From Oribacterium sp. (GTDB lineage: Bacteria > Bacillota_A > Clostridia > Lachnospirales > Lachnospiraceae), in the NCBI GenBank assembly GCA_017940955.1, contig JAGAXP010000084.1:1-18756 (forward strand): 18,756 nt of DNA. Reading direction: 5' to 3'. The notes beneath the pieces are model-generated. The model did no database searches, was not told the origin of the DNA, and saw nothing but the letters and a program-made list of their open reading frames with translations. Positions 7,849 to 15,319 of this stretch are shown here, in pieces. The position numbers were made by a program, and so were the translations under genes. Numbering within the stretch: position 1 is the first letter of the stretch; every line of letters begins with the position of its first letter.

Positions 7849-7899
7849 AAAAGAGGATACACATTGATGTGACGGGCACATCGATGTGTATCCTCTTTT
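7849..7899. terminator. Shared bidirectional terminator of csrA (+) and the small DUF6465 gene (-)
   Basis: A 23-bp stem (7849-7871 with 7877-7899) has a single T-G wobble and a 5-nt ACGGG loop, with A4 on the left and T4 on the right. It therefore works in both directions, and it lies in the gap between the two convergent genes. Confidence 0.93.
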
Positions 7900-7939
7900 A
7901 GTGTTCCCGATCATGATCGTGGAAACCGGAAGTTGATGA

Positions 7940-8140
7940 TCAAAGGTTGATCTTGTAATCAGCGCTTCCTGCACCATCAACTGTGAAGTATGCAGCTGAG
8001 TCCTTTGCATTAACATAGACATTAACAGCCTTAACATCCTTCTTGATCTTCTGAGCAGCAGCAACAGAATCCTTAGTGATGCTGTTGAAATCATAATCCT
8101 TTCCGTTGAGCTGCAGTGTGATAGTTGACTTGATAGACAT
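7940..8140 (-). CDS. Stand-alone DUF6465-family small protein
   Basis: A 66-residue protein beginning MSIKSTITLQLNGKDYDF and ending YKINL. It is one DUF6465 domain without the basic arm found in the paralogue at 6829-7365; LQxNGxDYD, AAxKIK, AAYFT.DG and DYKINL are shared. The start at 8140 is chosen because GGAGGTGA (8153-8146) sits 5 nt before it; a longer start at 8155 overlaps that ribosome site. The gene has a consensus promoter and a 91-nt leader with two hairpins. Function unknown. Its placement convergent to csrA and its GGA-containing leader make it a candidate CsrA target, which is inference. Confidence 0.88.
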   Translation of the reverse strand: MSIKSTITLQLNGKDYDFNSITKDSVAAAQKIKKDVKAVNVYVNAKDSAAYFTVDGAGSADYKINL

Positions 8141-8145
8141 AATAA

Positions 8146-8153
8146 TCACCTCC
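8146..8153 (-). promoter_or_regulatory. Ribosome binding site fixing the start of the small DUF6465 gene
   Basis: GGAGGTGA on the - strand, 5 nt before ATG at 8140. The AUGGA overlapping it also matches the ANGGA core bound by CsrA. Confidence 0.8.
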
Positions 8154-8163
8154 ATACAAAAAT

Positions 8164-8215
8164 ATACATACCATCAGTATGTATCTTACACCTGCGGATA
8201 TAGTCAGATATCCGC
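8164..8215 (-). promoter_or_regulatory. Two-hairpin leader of the small DUF6465 mRNA
   Basis: In transcript order: GCGGATAT/ATATCCGC (8215-8208 with 8201-8194, 6-nt loop), then ATACATAC/GTATGTAT (8184-8177 with 8171-8164, 5-nt loop), the latter followed by ATTTTTG. Both stems are perfect 8-mers. The ribosome site begins 11 nt after the second hairpin. Whether it regulates, stabilises or attenuates cannot be told from sequence. Confidence 0.6.
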
Positions 8216-8237
8216 TCCCCTTAAATTAAACGTATTC

Positions 8238-8266
8238 ATTATATTTTTTATACTTGATTTTGTCAA
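8238..8266 (-). promoter_or_regulatory. Perfect-consensus sigma-A promoter of the small DUF6465 gene
   Basis: TTGACA (8266-8261), 17 nt, TATAAT (8243-8238) on the - strand: all 12 consensus bases. The expected transcript start is near 8231, giving a leader of about 91 nt. Confidence 0.93.
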
Positions 8267-8409
8267 TTACGTGTAAATGCACAAAATAACACAGAAGCAG
8301 TTTTATAAACTCGATTTTGTGTCGATAATTACTATAGGTACTGTGAACCATGGTCTGCACCGACCCGGAAAGGGTATGTAATGACTGATAAGTGACGGAG
8401 AGAAGCAGT

Positions 8410-9606
8410 ATGAATAACAAAAGAAAAAATATAAATGACATCGCGATCCTGCTACTTATATCGATCTTTATGAATGGCTTTGAGACCGGCGGTTATCAGG
8501 CTGCTCTTTTGTACATAGGTGAAGAGTATTCATTGGATCACGGGGCTCAGGGAGTTATAGCTTCCGTGGAGCTTTTCGCCACCATGATAGCACCGATCAT
8601 CCTCGGCTCCCTGGCGGACAGAGTTGGCAAAAAGATAATGCTTACATTATTCACTGCCACGAGAGTTATTTCCGGCATTATCATCCTGCTGGCAACCGGA
8701 TCACTTCTGTTCTCTGTGGGTGTTTTTATCCTGGGCTTTGCTACAAGTATCATTCAGTACGTGGCCATTGCCGAAATGGATGATGCTTATCCTGTTACGA
8801 GACATAAGAGGATGGGTGGTATTGCTGCCATGTATGCCTTTGGTGCGGTTGTAGCTCCTTTGATAGTGGGCTTTGCACTTAAAACTGCCCTCGGATGGAG
8901 AACCTTTTTTGCAGCAGATGCCATTATTTCCTTTGTTCTCGCGTTGCTTCTCTGGAAGATCAGTTTCGAGCCCAGAGAGAATCCTGCAGATGCTGAGGTA
9001 TTTGAATATGAAGGCTCGGTCACAGGCGGTTCCGGAAGCATCTATGTGAAGGGTGTGATATATCTTTGCATCATCATGTTCATTTATGTGGGAGTAGAGA
9101 ACGGTGTGGGTTTCTTCCTGAACGGATTCATGCATGATAATGTAAACTCCGAAAGAGGATATATTGCTCTTTCCATATTCTGGATGGCAATGATCCCGTC
9201 GAGAGTGCTCTGCGGTTATCTCAGTAAATACAGGCATCTTCTCCTTTGCGCGGCACCTACGGGAGCAGCAGTGTTCCTTTGGTTTTTATCTGTTGTGAAA
9301 AATGAATACGCCGCATTTCTTGTGGTCTTTATCATGGGCTTTTTCTGTGGGGCTGTTTATCCCAATGTACTTACCTACGCGGCAGATTACAGCGGCTTTA
9401 AAACCGCGACGGTAATAGCGGCCATAACGGTTGCGACAGGAATTGGGGGAACCCTGGTATCCTTCGTGTTTGGATTCCTGGAGAAGGCAGTGGGATTCAC
9501 CTGGTCCTTCAGGATACTTGCGGTATTCCTGGCACTGGATCTGGTCTTTGCCCTTAAGGTGGTTATGACAAAGAGCAAAAAGATCACAGGCAGCCGGCAG
9601 ATATGA
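8410..9606 (+). CDS. Major facilitator superfamily (MFS) transporter
   Basis: A 398-residue polytopic membrane protein with about 12 hydrophobic helices in two halves. The conserved loop between helices 2 and 3 is visible as GSLADRVGKKIML (MFS motif A). A hydrophilic central loop (EPRENPADAEVFEYEG) separates the halves, as in the family. Members move small molecules using the proton gradient; the substrate cannot be read from the sequence. The ATG at 8410 has GGAG at 8397-8400; an upstream in-frame GTG at 8392 has no suitable site. Only 72 nt with no terminator separate it from the EAL gene, so it may be cotranscribed with the signalling cluster. Confidence 0.88.
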   Translation: MNNKRKNINDIAILLLISIFMNGFETGGYQAALLYIGEEYSLDHGAQGVIASVELFATMIAPIILGSLADRVGKKIMLTLFTATRVISGIIILLATGSLLFSVGVFILGFATSIIQYVAIAEMDDAYPVTRHKRMGGIAAMYAFGAVVAPLIVGFALKTALGWRTFFAADAIISFVLALLLWKISFEPRENPADAEVFEYEGSVTGGSGSIYVKGVIYLCIIMFIYVGVENGVGFFLNGFMHDNVNSERGYIALSIFWMAMIPSRVLCGYLSKYRHLLLCAAPTGAAVFLWFLSVVKNEYAAFLVVFIMGFFCGAVYPNVLTYAADYSGFKTATVIAAITVATGIGGTLVSFVFGFLEKAVGFTWSFRILAVFLALDLVFALKVVMTKSKKITGSRQI

Positions 9607-9678
9607 AAAGTCTGACATGGGCTTTTGGTATGTGATGAGAATTTGTTGATTAAATTTTAATGTATAGGAAGGTATGTT

Positions 9679-11286
9679 ATGGGCGGTACAGTATCCGTAG
9701 TAGATCTTGAAAAGTATATAGTCGATAATGTAGAAACAGCCATCAGGGAGGGTTACATCAAGATATATTATCAGCCTGTAATACGCACTATTACAGGTAA
9801 GATATGTGCGGCGGAGGCATTGACAAGATGGGAGGATCCGAATTATGGATTTCTCAGCCCGGCTTCATATATAAGCGCCCTGACCCGGGCAAAAAAGATA
9901 CATCTGCTTGATATTCATGTAATAAATTCTGTTTGCAGGGATATCAGGGAGAAGATCGATAATGGAGATACACCATTCCCGGTTTCTGTCAATATAACCC
10001 AATACGATTTCACTGAATGTGATATGCTGAATGTTTTTGAAGAGGCAGAACAGGACAGCGGAGTACCGGCGAAGTATCTTTGCCTTGAGATCAGTGAAGA
10101 AATATTCAGGGATAACAGTGATATACAGAGAGTGATAGATCAGCTGATGTCCAGAGAGCATGAGAAGTGGCTGAGTGATTTTGGCGTTGGCTATGGTGCT
10201 TTTAGTGCCCTTGAAAAAAAGTACAGCGTGATCAAGTTTGATGTAAGGTTCCTGCATAGCCTGAAGGGGGAGAACCTTAAGAGGGGAAGGATCATCATAG
10301 CTTATTACATCAATATGGTTAAGAGGCTGAATTTCAGCACCCTGGTAGAAGGCATAGAGACTGAGGAAGAGTATGATTACTTCAAGGATCTTGGCTGTGA
10401 AATGATCCAGGGCTTTTTCTTCTCAAAGCCTATGCCCATAAAGGAGCTGGATAAGCAGGGCTTTGAGGTGGAATCCATAGAAGAGCGGGGTTACTACAAT
10501 GCCATCGGTCAGATAGAGATAGAAAACGGATCCATGTATGATCAAACCGGAGTGTTCGGTGCTGATGCTATGGCGATTTTTGAGTATAAGGACCAGACTT
10601 TCACATATTTATACCAGAACGAAGCCAATAAGCAATACCTTCGTTTTTTAGGGGATTTAACCTCCCAGTCCGCAGAACGTATAATCAACCAGAAATCAGG
10701 TTTGCTGCAGGAGAAGCTCCGGCCGTTTATAAGAGAGCTAAAAAATGAAAAGAGGGATATCAGGTTCTCACACGTTTACAGAGGAAATATCATCAATATA
10801 AGAGCAAAATTTGTAGCAAAGAACCCTAAGACCGGAGCCTTGGCATTAGTGGTATATACCTCCATGTCCCATGATTCGCACTTAAATAAGGCTACCCTGT
10901 TTACAAAGGCAAAGGAAGAATTATACCGCATGTATGACAGGATCGACCTTATAGATATGAGGGATGGCAGGATAAAGAATACCTATATGAATACCACTGA
11001 GTATGGAGGCATTTCCGAGGGTGCCCTTTTCACGGAGGCCGCTGAGGAATGGAGCCGTGAGTATATAATGCCGGAGGAAAGGGAGGAATTCATGGAGTTC
11101 ATGGATCTTTCAACCTTTAAGGCAAGGATGATAAAGCGTAAAGGCATACGTGACAGAAAGAAATTCAGGACACAGATGGATGACGGCCGCTATGTACCAA
11201 AGGCGTATATTCTTTTGCCGGTTGAGATGGATGGCAAAGATATGGTACTTTCGGGAATAGTGAATATTGATGCTGCTGAGCAATAA
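9679..11286 (+). CDS. EAL-domain protein with two C-terminal PAS-like domains; metal site altered
   Basis: A 535-residue soluble protein. The EAL domain (about 5-260) has E46 in EALTRW, VNIT, the LEISEE glutamate, LVEGIE and QGFFFSKPMP. The usual DDFG, which supplies two metal-binding aspartates, is SDFG here (S166-D167), so phosphodiesterase activity is doubtful; it may bind c-di-GMP as a receptor or be a pure partner protein. Residues about 280-400 and 405-535 are two PAS-like segments. The same EAL/PAS-like/PAS-like order occurs in the giant sensor at 521, suggesting common descent. A GGAAGG site precedes the ATG. It is the first of three closely spaced genes (26-nt and 31-nt gaps) with a hybrid kinase and a receiver protein, so it is likely part of that pathway. 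Confidence 0.88.
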   Translation: MGGTVSVVDLEKYIVDNVETAIREGYIKIYYQPVIRTITGKICAAEALTRWEDPNYGFLSPASYISALTRAKKIHLLDIHVINSVCRDIREKIDNGDTPFPVSVNITQYDFTECDMLNVFEEAEQDSGVPAKYLCLEISEEIFRDNSDIQRVIDQLMSREHEKWLSDFGVGYGAFSALEKKYSVIKFDVRFLHSLKGENLKRGRIIIAYYINMVKRLNFSTLVEGIETEEEYDYFKDLGCEMIQGFFFSKPMPIKELDKQGFEVESIEERGYYNAIGQIEIENGSMYDQTGVFGADAMAIFEYKDQTFTYLYQNEANKQYLRFLGDLTSQSAERIINQKSGLLQEKLRPFIRELKNEKRDIRFSHVYRGNIINIRAKFVAKNPKTGALALVVYTSMSHDSHLNKATLFTKAKEELYRMYDRIDLIDMRDGRIKNTYMNTTEYGGISEGALFTEAAEEWSREYIMPEEREEFMEFMDLSTFKARMIKRKGIRDRKKFRTQMDDGRYVPKAYILLPVEMDGKDMVLSGIVNIDAAEQ

Positions 11287-11312
11287 GACCTTTTTAAACA
11301 GAGGTAATCGTA

Positions 11313-14300
11313 ATGATACAAAAAACCTTCGTATTATCCCACAGAGATGAAATGTGGTCGGTTCTTATAGAATGGGAACAGTTTATCCAGGATAAACCTA
11401 AAAAGAATATGTTTATGGTCTTTACTGAGAACGGCATCGCAGAAGATAAGCTGTATGATGTTTTATCCCTGGTGTTCAGGAGGTATCCTGACATCTGCAT
11501 GATAGGTATACATCAGGGGGCATCTCAAAGATACAGCGAATACCTGAGGCTGTCCTTCTGCCTTATGGAACATACTACGGTAACGCCTTTTTCCTGTACA
11601 TTTGAGTATATCGATGAACAGGGGGCTTTTGACGAGCTTTCGGATATGGTGGAACATATCGAGAACCCTGCCTGCATTATTCTCTTTGCGGCAGGAAGCT
11701 CAGCAAAGCTGTCCCGGCCCATGGCGATGTTTGAGAAAAAACACAGCATACCCATAGCGGGTGTCTGGACCGCGGATTTTGAGAATGTTGATTCGGATAC
11801 TCATTTTGTATGGCAGAATGAAAAACTTCGAAGGGGCTTCGTAGGAGTAATACTTTCCGGCAAGGACCTGATGGTGCATACAGAGCTTCTAACCGGCTGG
11901 AGACCACTTGGCAAGAGCTTTCAGATAGAGTTAAGGAAGAAGCTTACCGGATTAAATATCGGAGAGAATATAATTACAACTATAGACGGATGGAAAGCTA
12001 CAGAGATATATGAAAGGTATCTCAATATAAAGCCTAACGGAGCATTTCTTGAGAACATCAGGGAATTCCCTTTCATGATAAAGAGAGGGAATGAGATCCT
12101 CAGCAGAAGCCCCTACAGATATGATGAGGCAGGACAGCTGTATTTTCTCGGGGATTTCAGGCCGGATGATGTCATAAGCTTTTCATCAGGAAATAAAAGC
12201 AGTATGTTCAGTGAGATATCATATAAGGTAAACAGGTTTGGAGATTTTGTACCGGAAGGCTCTTTCTTATTTGGAAGCGATACCAGACAGAATTACATGG
12301 TTACTGAATACAGAGAGCTTAATGCTTTCCAGAATATTGATGAAAACATCCAGTATATCCGTGGAAAGGGACAATTCCTTTTTACAGATGGCATAGGAGG
12401 CACTCATAATGTTTCCAACGTGATCCTTGGACTCAGAGAGGGTTTGCCCGACATACAGGAGCATATTGATTATTCGGATGCCATAAGCTCCGGTGAGGCG
12501 GATGCTGTGATCCCGCTGGCTGACAGAACCAGCATCTTTCTTCAGGCAATAACCGATGACCTGAATGAAGCTATCTCAAAAGCGGAAAGCGCAAACAAGG
12601 CAAAGTCCTCCTTCCTTTCCCATATGTCCCATGAGATACGTACGCCTATCAATGCCATCCTTGGAATGGATGAAATGATCCTGAGGGAAGGTGTGGATGA
12701 TAATGTAAAGGGCTATGCCATTGACATCAGGAACGCAGGTGTTGAGCTCCTGGGCATCATCAATGATATACTGGATTTCTCCAAGATAGAATCAGGAAAG
12801 CTTTCAGTTATTCCTATAGAGTATAATACGGCGGATATGCTGAGAGATCTTTATCATATGATCAAGAAACGTGCTGAGGATAAAAAGCTTGAGCTCATAC
12901 TGGAAGCCGATGAAAATATACCTGAGGTGCTATTCGGTGACGAGATCCGGGTGAAGCAGATCATTACCAATATACTCACCAATGCTGTCAAGTACACAGA
13001 GAAGGGGAAGGTATGGTTAAGAGTTAAGCTTGAGAGCCTGACTCCTAAAGAGGTTGTACTGAACATTGCTGTCGAGGATACCGGAATGGGTATCAAAAAG
13101 GAAGAGATAGGTAAGCTGTTTGAGGCATTTGAGAGACTTGACGAAAAACGGAACCGTACCATAGAGGGTACCGGTCTCGGCTTAAACATTACCCAAAAGC
13201 TTTTGAAGGAAATGAACAGCTATCTTGAGGTTCAAAGTGAGTACGGTAAGGGCTCAATATTCTCCTTTAAGCTGGCTCAAGGGGTGAGGTCTCCTGCGCC
13301 TATGGGATGGGTTAATGTTGATGAGCGGAAGGAAGATTATACCAATGACGGACCATCCTTCTATGCGCCTGAGGCAACGATCCTTGCTGTAGATGATACT
13401 GTTTTGAACCTTACCGTCATAAAAGCTCTGGTGAAGCAGAACAAGATCAAGGTTGATACGGCAGAAAGCGGTCAGGAAGCCATAGAGCTTGTGAAGAAAA
13501 ACCATTACGACATCATTTTCCTGGATTTCCGTATGCCTGTTATGGACGGGATCGAGACCCTGCACCGCATGAAGGCGCTGGAGGGTTCGCCCTGCATGTA
13601 CACTCCTTTTATCTGCCTTACGGCCAATGCTGTTACCGGTGCCATAGAAGACTATATGAAAGCCGGTTTCGACGATGTTGTAACCAAGCCGATCGATCCC
13701 AAACTTCTTGAGAAGAAGCTGAGGTTCTACATTTCCCCTGATCTGATACAGGAGGTTTCGGAAGGGGATGCTCCTGAAGAGGATGAACAGCAGGAGGAGA
13801 CATTACCGGAAGAGCTTAGTGGAATAAAGGAGATAAATGTTAATGAGGGTCTCCAGCACTGCGGTTCTGCTGAAGGATATATTACGGCGCTCCGGAGCTT
13901 CTATGAAAGTTTGAAGGATAATATCAGAATTATTCAGGAAAATTTTGAAAAACTGGACGTAAAGAATTATACTATAAAGGTACATGCTATGAAGAGTTCG
14001 GCGAGGATAATCGGCGCAGCCGAGTTGTCTGCCCTGGCCAAGGATCTTGAAGCGGCGGGAGATGAGGAAAGACTTGATGTCATCCTCATGGATAACCCGA
14101 GGCTTATAAGTATGGCAGAAAGTCTCTATGAAGCATTGGATAAATACTTTGGCGAGAAAGAGGGAGACGATTCGGGGCTTCCGGAACTCGGCGATGATGA
14201 GTGGGCTGATTTTATGATAAGTCTTAACGGCTTTATCGATATGTACGATATCGATGACCTGAAAATGATGCTGGAGATGTTGAAGGAATATCATCTGTCA

Positions 14301-14390
14301 GATAATAAAAAGAGGATTTATCAGGAATTGAGAAATGCGGCAAAGGGACCTGACTGGGGCAAGCTTTCTGAGCTTGTGGCGGTAAAATAA
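11313..14390 (+). CDS. FIST-sensor hybrid histidine kinase with receiver and HPt domains
   Basis: A 1025-residue protein with no membrane helix. Residues 1 to about 390 resemble the FIST N plus FIST C sensor, a domain proposed to bind small ligands in the cytoplasm; GFVGVILSGKDL and GWRPLGKSFQI are typical. Then a short coiled linker; HisKA with H440 in HMSHEIRTP; HATPase with the N box (NILTNAVKYTEKG, about 552-566), DTGMGIK (about 590) and GTGLGLN (about 619); a receiver (about 688-805) with AVDD, D738 in LDFRMP, LTAN and TKP; and HPt (about 840-930) with H891 in VHAMKSSARIIG. This is the full His-Asp-His chain of a phosphorelay in one chain. A helical tail of about 80 residues follows. The partner for the last step is probably the receiver protein encoded directly downstream. 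Confidence 0.92.
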   Translation: MIQKTFVLSHRDEMWSVLIEWEQFIQDKPKKNMFMVFTENGIAEDKLYDVLSLVFRRYPDICMIGIHQGASQRYSEYLRLSFCLMEHTTVTPFSCTFEYIDEQGAFDELSDMVEHIENPACIILFAAGSSAKLSRPMAMFEKKHSIPIAGVWTADFENVDSDTHFVWQNEKLRRGFVGVILSGKDLMVHTELLTGWRPLGKSFQIELRKKLTGLNIGENIITTIDGWKATEIYERYLNIKPNGAFLENIREFPFMIKRGNEILSRSPYRYDEAGQLYFLGDFRPDDVISFSSGNKSSMFSEISYKVNRFGDFVPEGSFLFGSDTRQNYMVTEYRELNAFQNIDENIQYIRGKGQFLFTDGIGGTHNVSNVILGLREGLPDIQEHIDYSDAISSGEADAVIPLADRTSIFLQAITDDLNEAISKAESANKAKSSFLSHMSHEIRTPINAILGMDEMILREGVDDNVKGYAIDIRNAGVELLGIINDILDFSKIESGKLSVIPIEYNTADMLRDLYHMIKKRAEDKKLELILEADENIPEVLFGDEIRVKQIITNILTNAVKYTEKGKVWLRVKLESLTPKEVVLNIAVEDTGMGIKKEEIGKLFEAFERLDEKRNRTIEGTGLGLNITQKLLKEMNSYLEVQSEYGKGSIFSFKLAQGVRSPAPMGWVNVDERKEDYTNDGPSFYAPEATILAVDDTVLNLTVIKALVKQNKIKVDTAESGQEAIELVKKNHYDIIFLDFRMPVMDGIETLHRMKALEGSPCMYTPFICLTANAVTGAIEDYMKAGFDDVVTKPIDPKLLEKKLRFYISPDLIQEVSEGDAPEEDEQQEETLPEELSGIKEINVNEGLQHCGSAEGYITALRSFYESLKDNIRIIQENFEKLDVKNYTIKVHAMKSSARIIGAAELSALAKDLEAAGDEERLDVILMDNPRLISMAESLYEALDKYFGEKEGDDSGLPELGDDEWADFMISLNGFIDMYDIDDLKMMLEMLKEYHLSDNKKRIYQELRNAAKGPDWGKLSELVAVK

Positions 14391-14421
14391 GTATAGTATA
14401 GAGAACTGGAGATAACATTTT

Positions 14422-15192
14422 ATGTATCTGAATAGTGTTTTGATCATAGGTGATAATTTGAATTTTATGGCGCAGGCCATGATACGTATCCTGAAGAATA
14501 ACGGATATGTTGTATATACCTGCGGTTTTAACATTGACAGCATTCACGAAAAAGCAAATGATGCGGGAGTTTTCATACTGTATCTGGACGGCGTTTCATT
14601 TTCGGATAAAGCAGTCTTCAGTTATATAGAAGATTTGAGTTCCAACAGGATCGTTTGCGCCATAGGAAAGCCTAATGAATACAGAGAGTTTTACAAGATT
14701 TATCCTAAGGACCGTGTTAACATCGAGATGCCTCATCCTGCCAATGTCATGATCCTTGTTGATCAGCTGAGGCGTGAGCGTACCCTGAGTGATGAAAGTG
14801 TTAATTCCGAAAAACAGCGTAAGATACTGCTGGTGGATGATGACAGTACTTTTCTTGAGGTATCCAGCGGCTGGCTTAAAAAATACGGAAAATATGATGT
14901 ATCCATCGTAAATTCCGGCCCCCATGCCATTGATTATCTCGATAAATACACTCCTGACCTGATACTTCTCGATTATGAGATGCCTATGATGGATGGACCG
15001 GCGGTCCTCAGCAAGCTAAGACAAAATGAGCGCACAAGAAACATCCCTGTCTTTTTCCTTACCGGAAAAAATGACAGGGACAGCATCATGAAGGTTATGA
15101 TGATGCGGCCTAATGGATATCTTCTTAAAACACTGGATCAGCAGCAGCTGGTATCAAGAGTGAATGATTTCTTTATCAGTCAGAAGAAGTAA
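14422..15192 (+). CDS. Two-receiver response regulator without an output domain
   Basis: A 256-residue protein. Residues 1 to about 118 look like a degenerate receiver fold (LIIGDN in place of the acidic pair). Residues about 132-252 are a complete receiver: LLVDDDS, D184 in LLDYEMPMMDG, the LTG position at about 213, and K236 (KT rather than the usual KP). There is no DNA-binding or enzymatic output, so it probably acts by protein contact, for example on the EAL protein two genes upstream, or as the acceptor of the phosphoryl group from the HPt domain of the kinase. It begins 31 nt after the kinase stop with GGAG at 14408-14411, which suggests cotranscription. No clear terminator follows. 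Confidence 0.88.
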   Translation: MYLNSVLIIGDNLNFMAQAMIRILKNNGYVVYTCGFNIDSIHEKANDAGVFILYLDGVSFSDKAVFSYIEDLSSNRIVCAIGKPNEYREFYKIYPKDRVNIEMPHPANVMILVDQLRRERTLSDESVNSEKQRKILLVDDDSTFLEVSSGWLKKYGKYDVSIVNSGPHAIDYLDKYTPDLILLDYEMPMMDGPAVLSKLRQNERTRNIPVFFLTGKNDRDSIMKVMMMRPNGYLLKTLDQQQLVSRVNDFFISQKK

Positions 15193-15319
15193 TAAGATAT
15201 AAACGTTGGTTTTGCTTAAAAAACAAAAAAATCATTGCTATTTTGATAAATGACTAGTAGCATATAACTAAATGTCTAAGGAGAAAAAAGGGATATAACC
15301 ATTTTCCTAAAGCTGCGAT

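Noticed and set aside
7908..7919. Perfect 12-nt palindrome CGATCATGATCG after the csrA terminator
   Set aside because: Short, between two convergent genes and without a partner copy; probably chance.
8302..8328. Sigma-28-like promoter (GTCGATAA with TTTA 15 nt upstream) before the MFS gene
   Set aside because: The -10 is close to consensus but the -35 is poor, and the product is not an obvious motility gene.
8392..8409. GTG start at 8392 for the MFS gene
   Set aside because: No ribosome site at suitable distance; the ATG at 8410 has GGAG 9 nt upstream.
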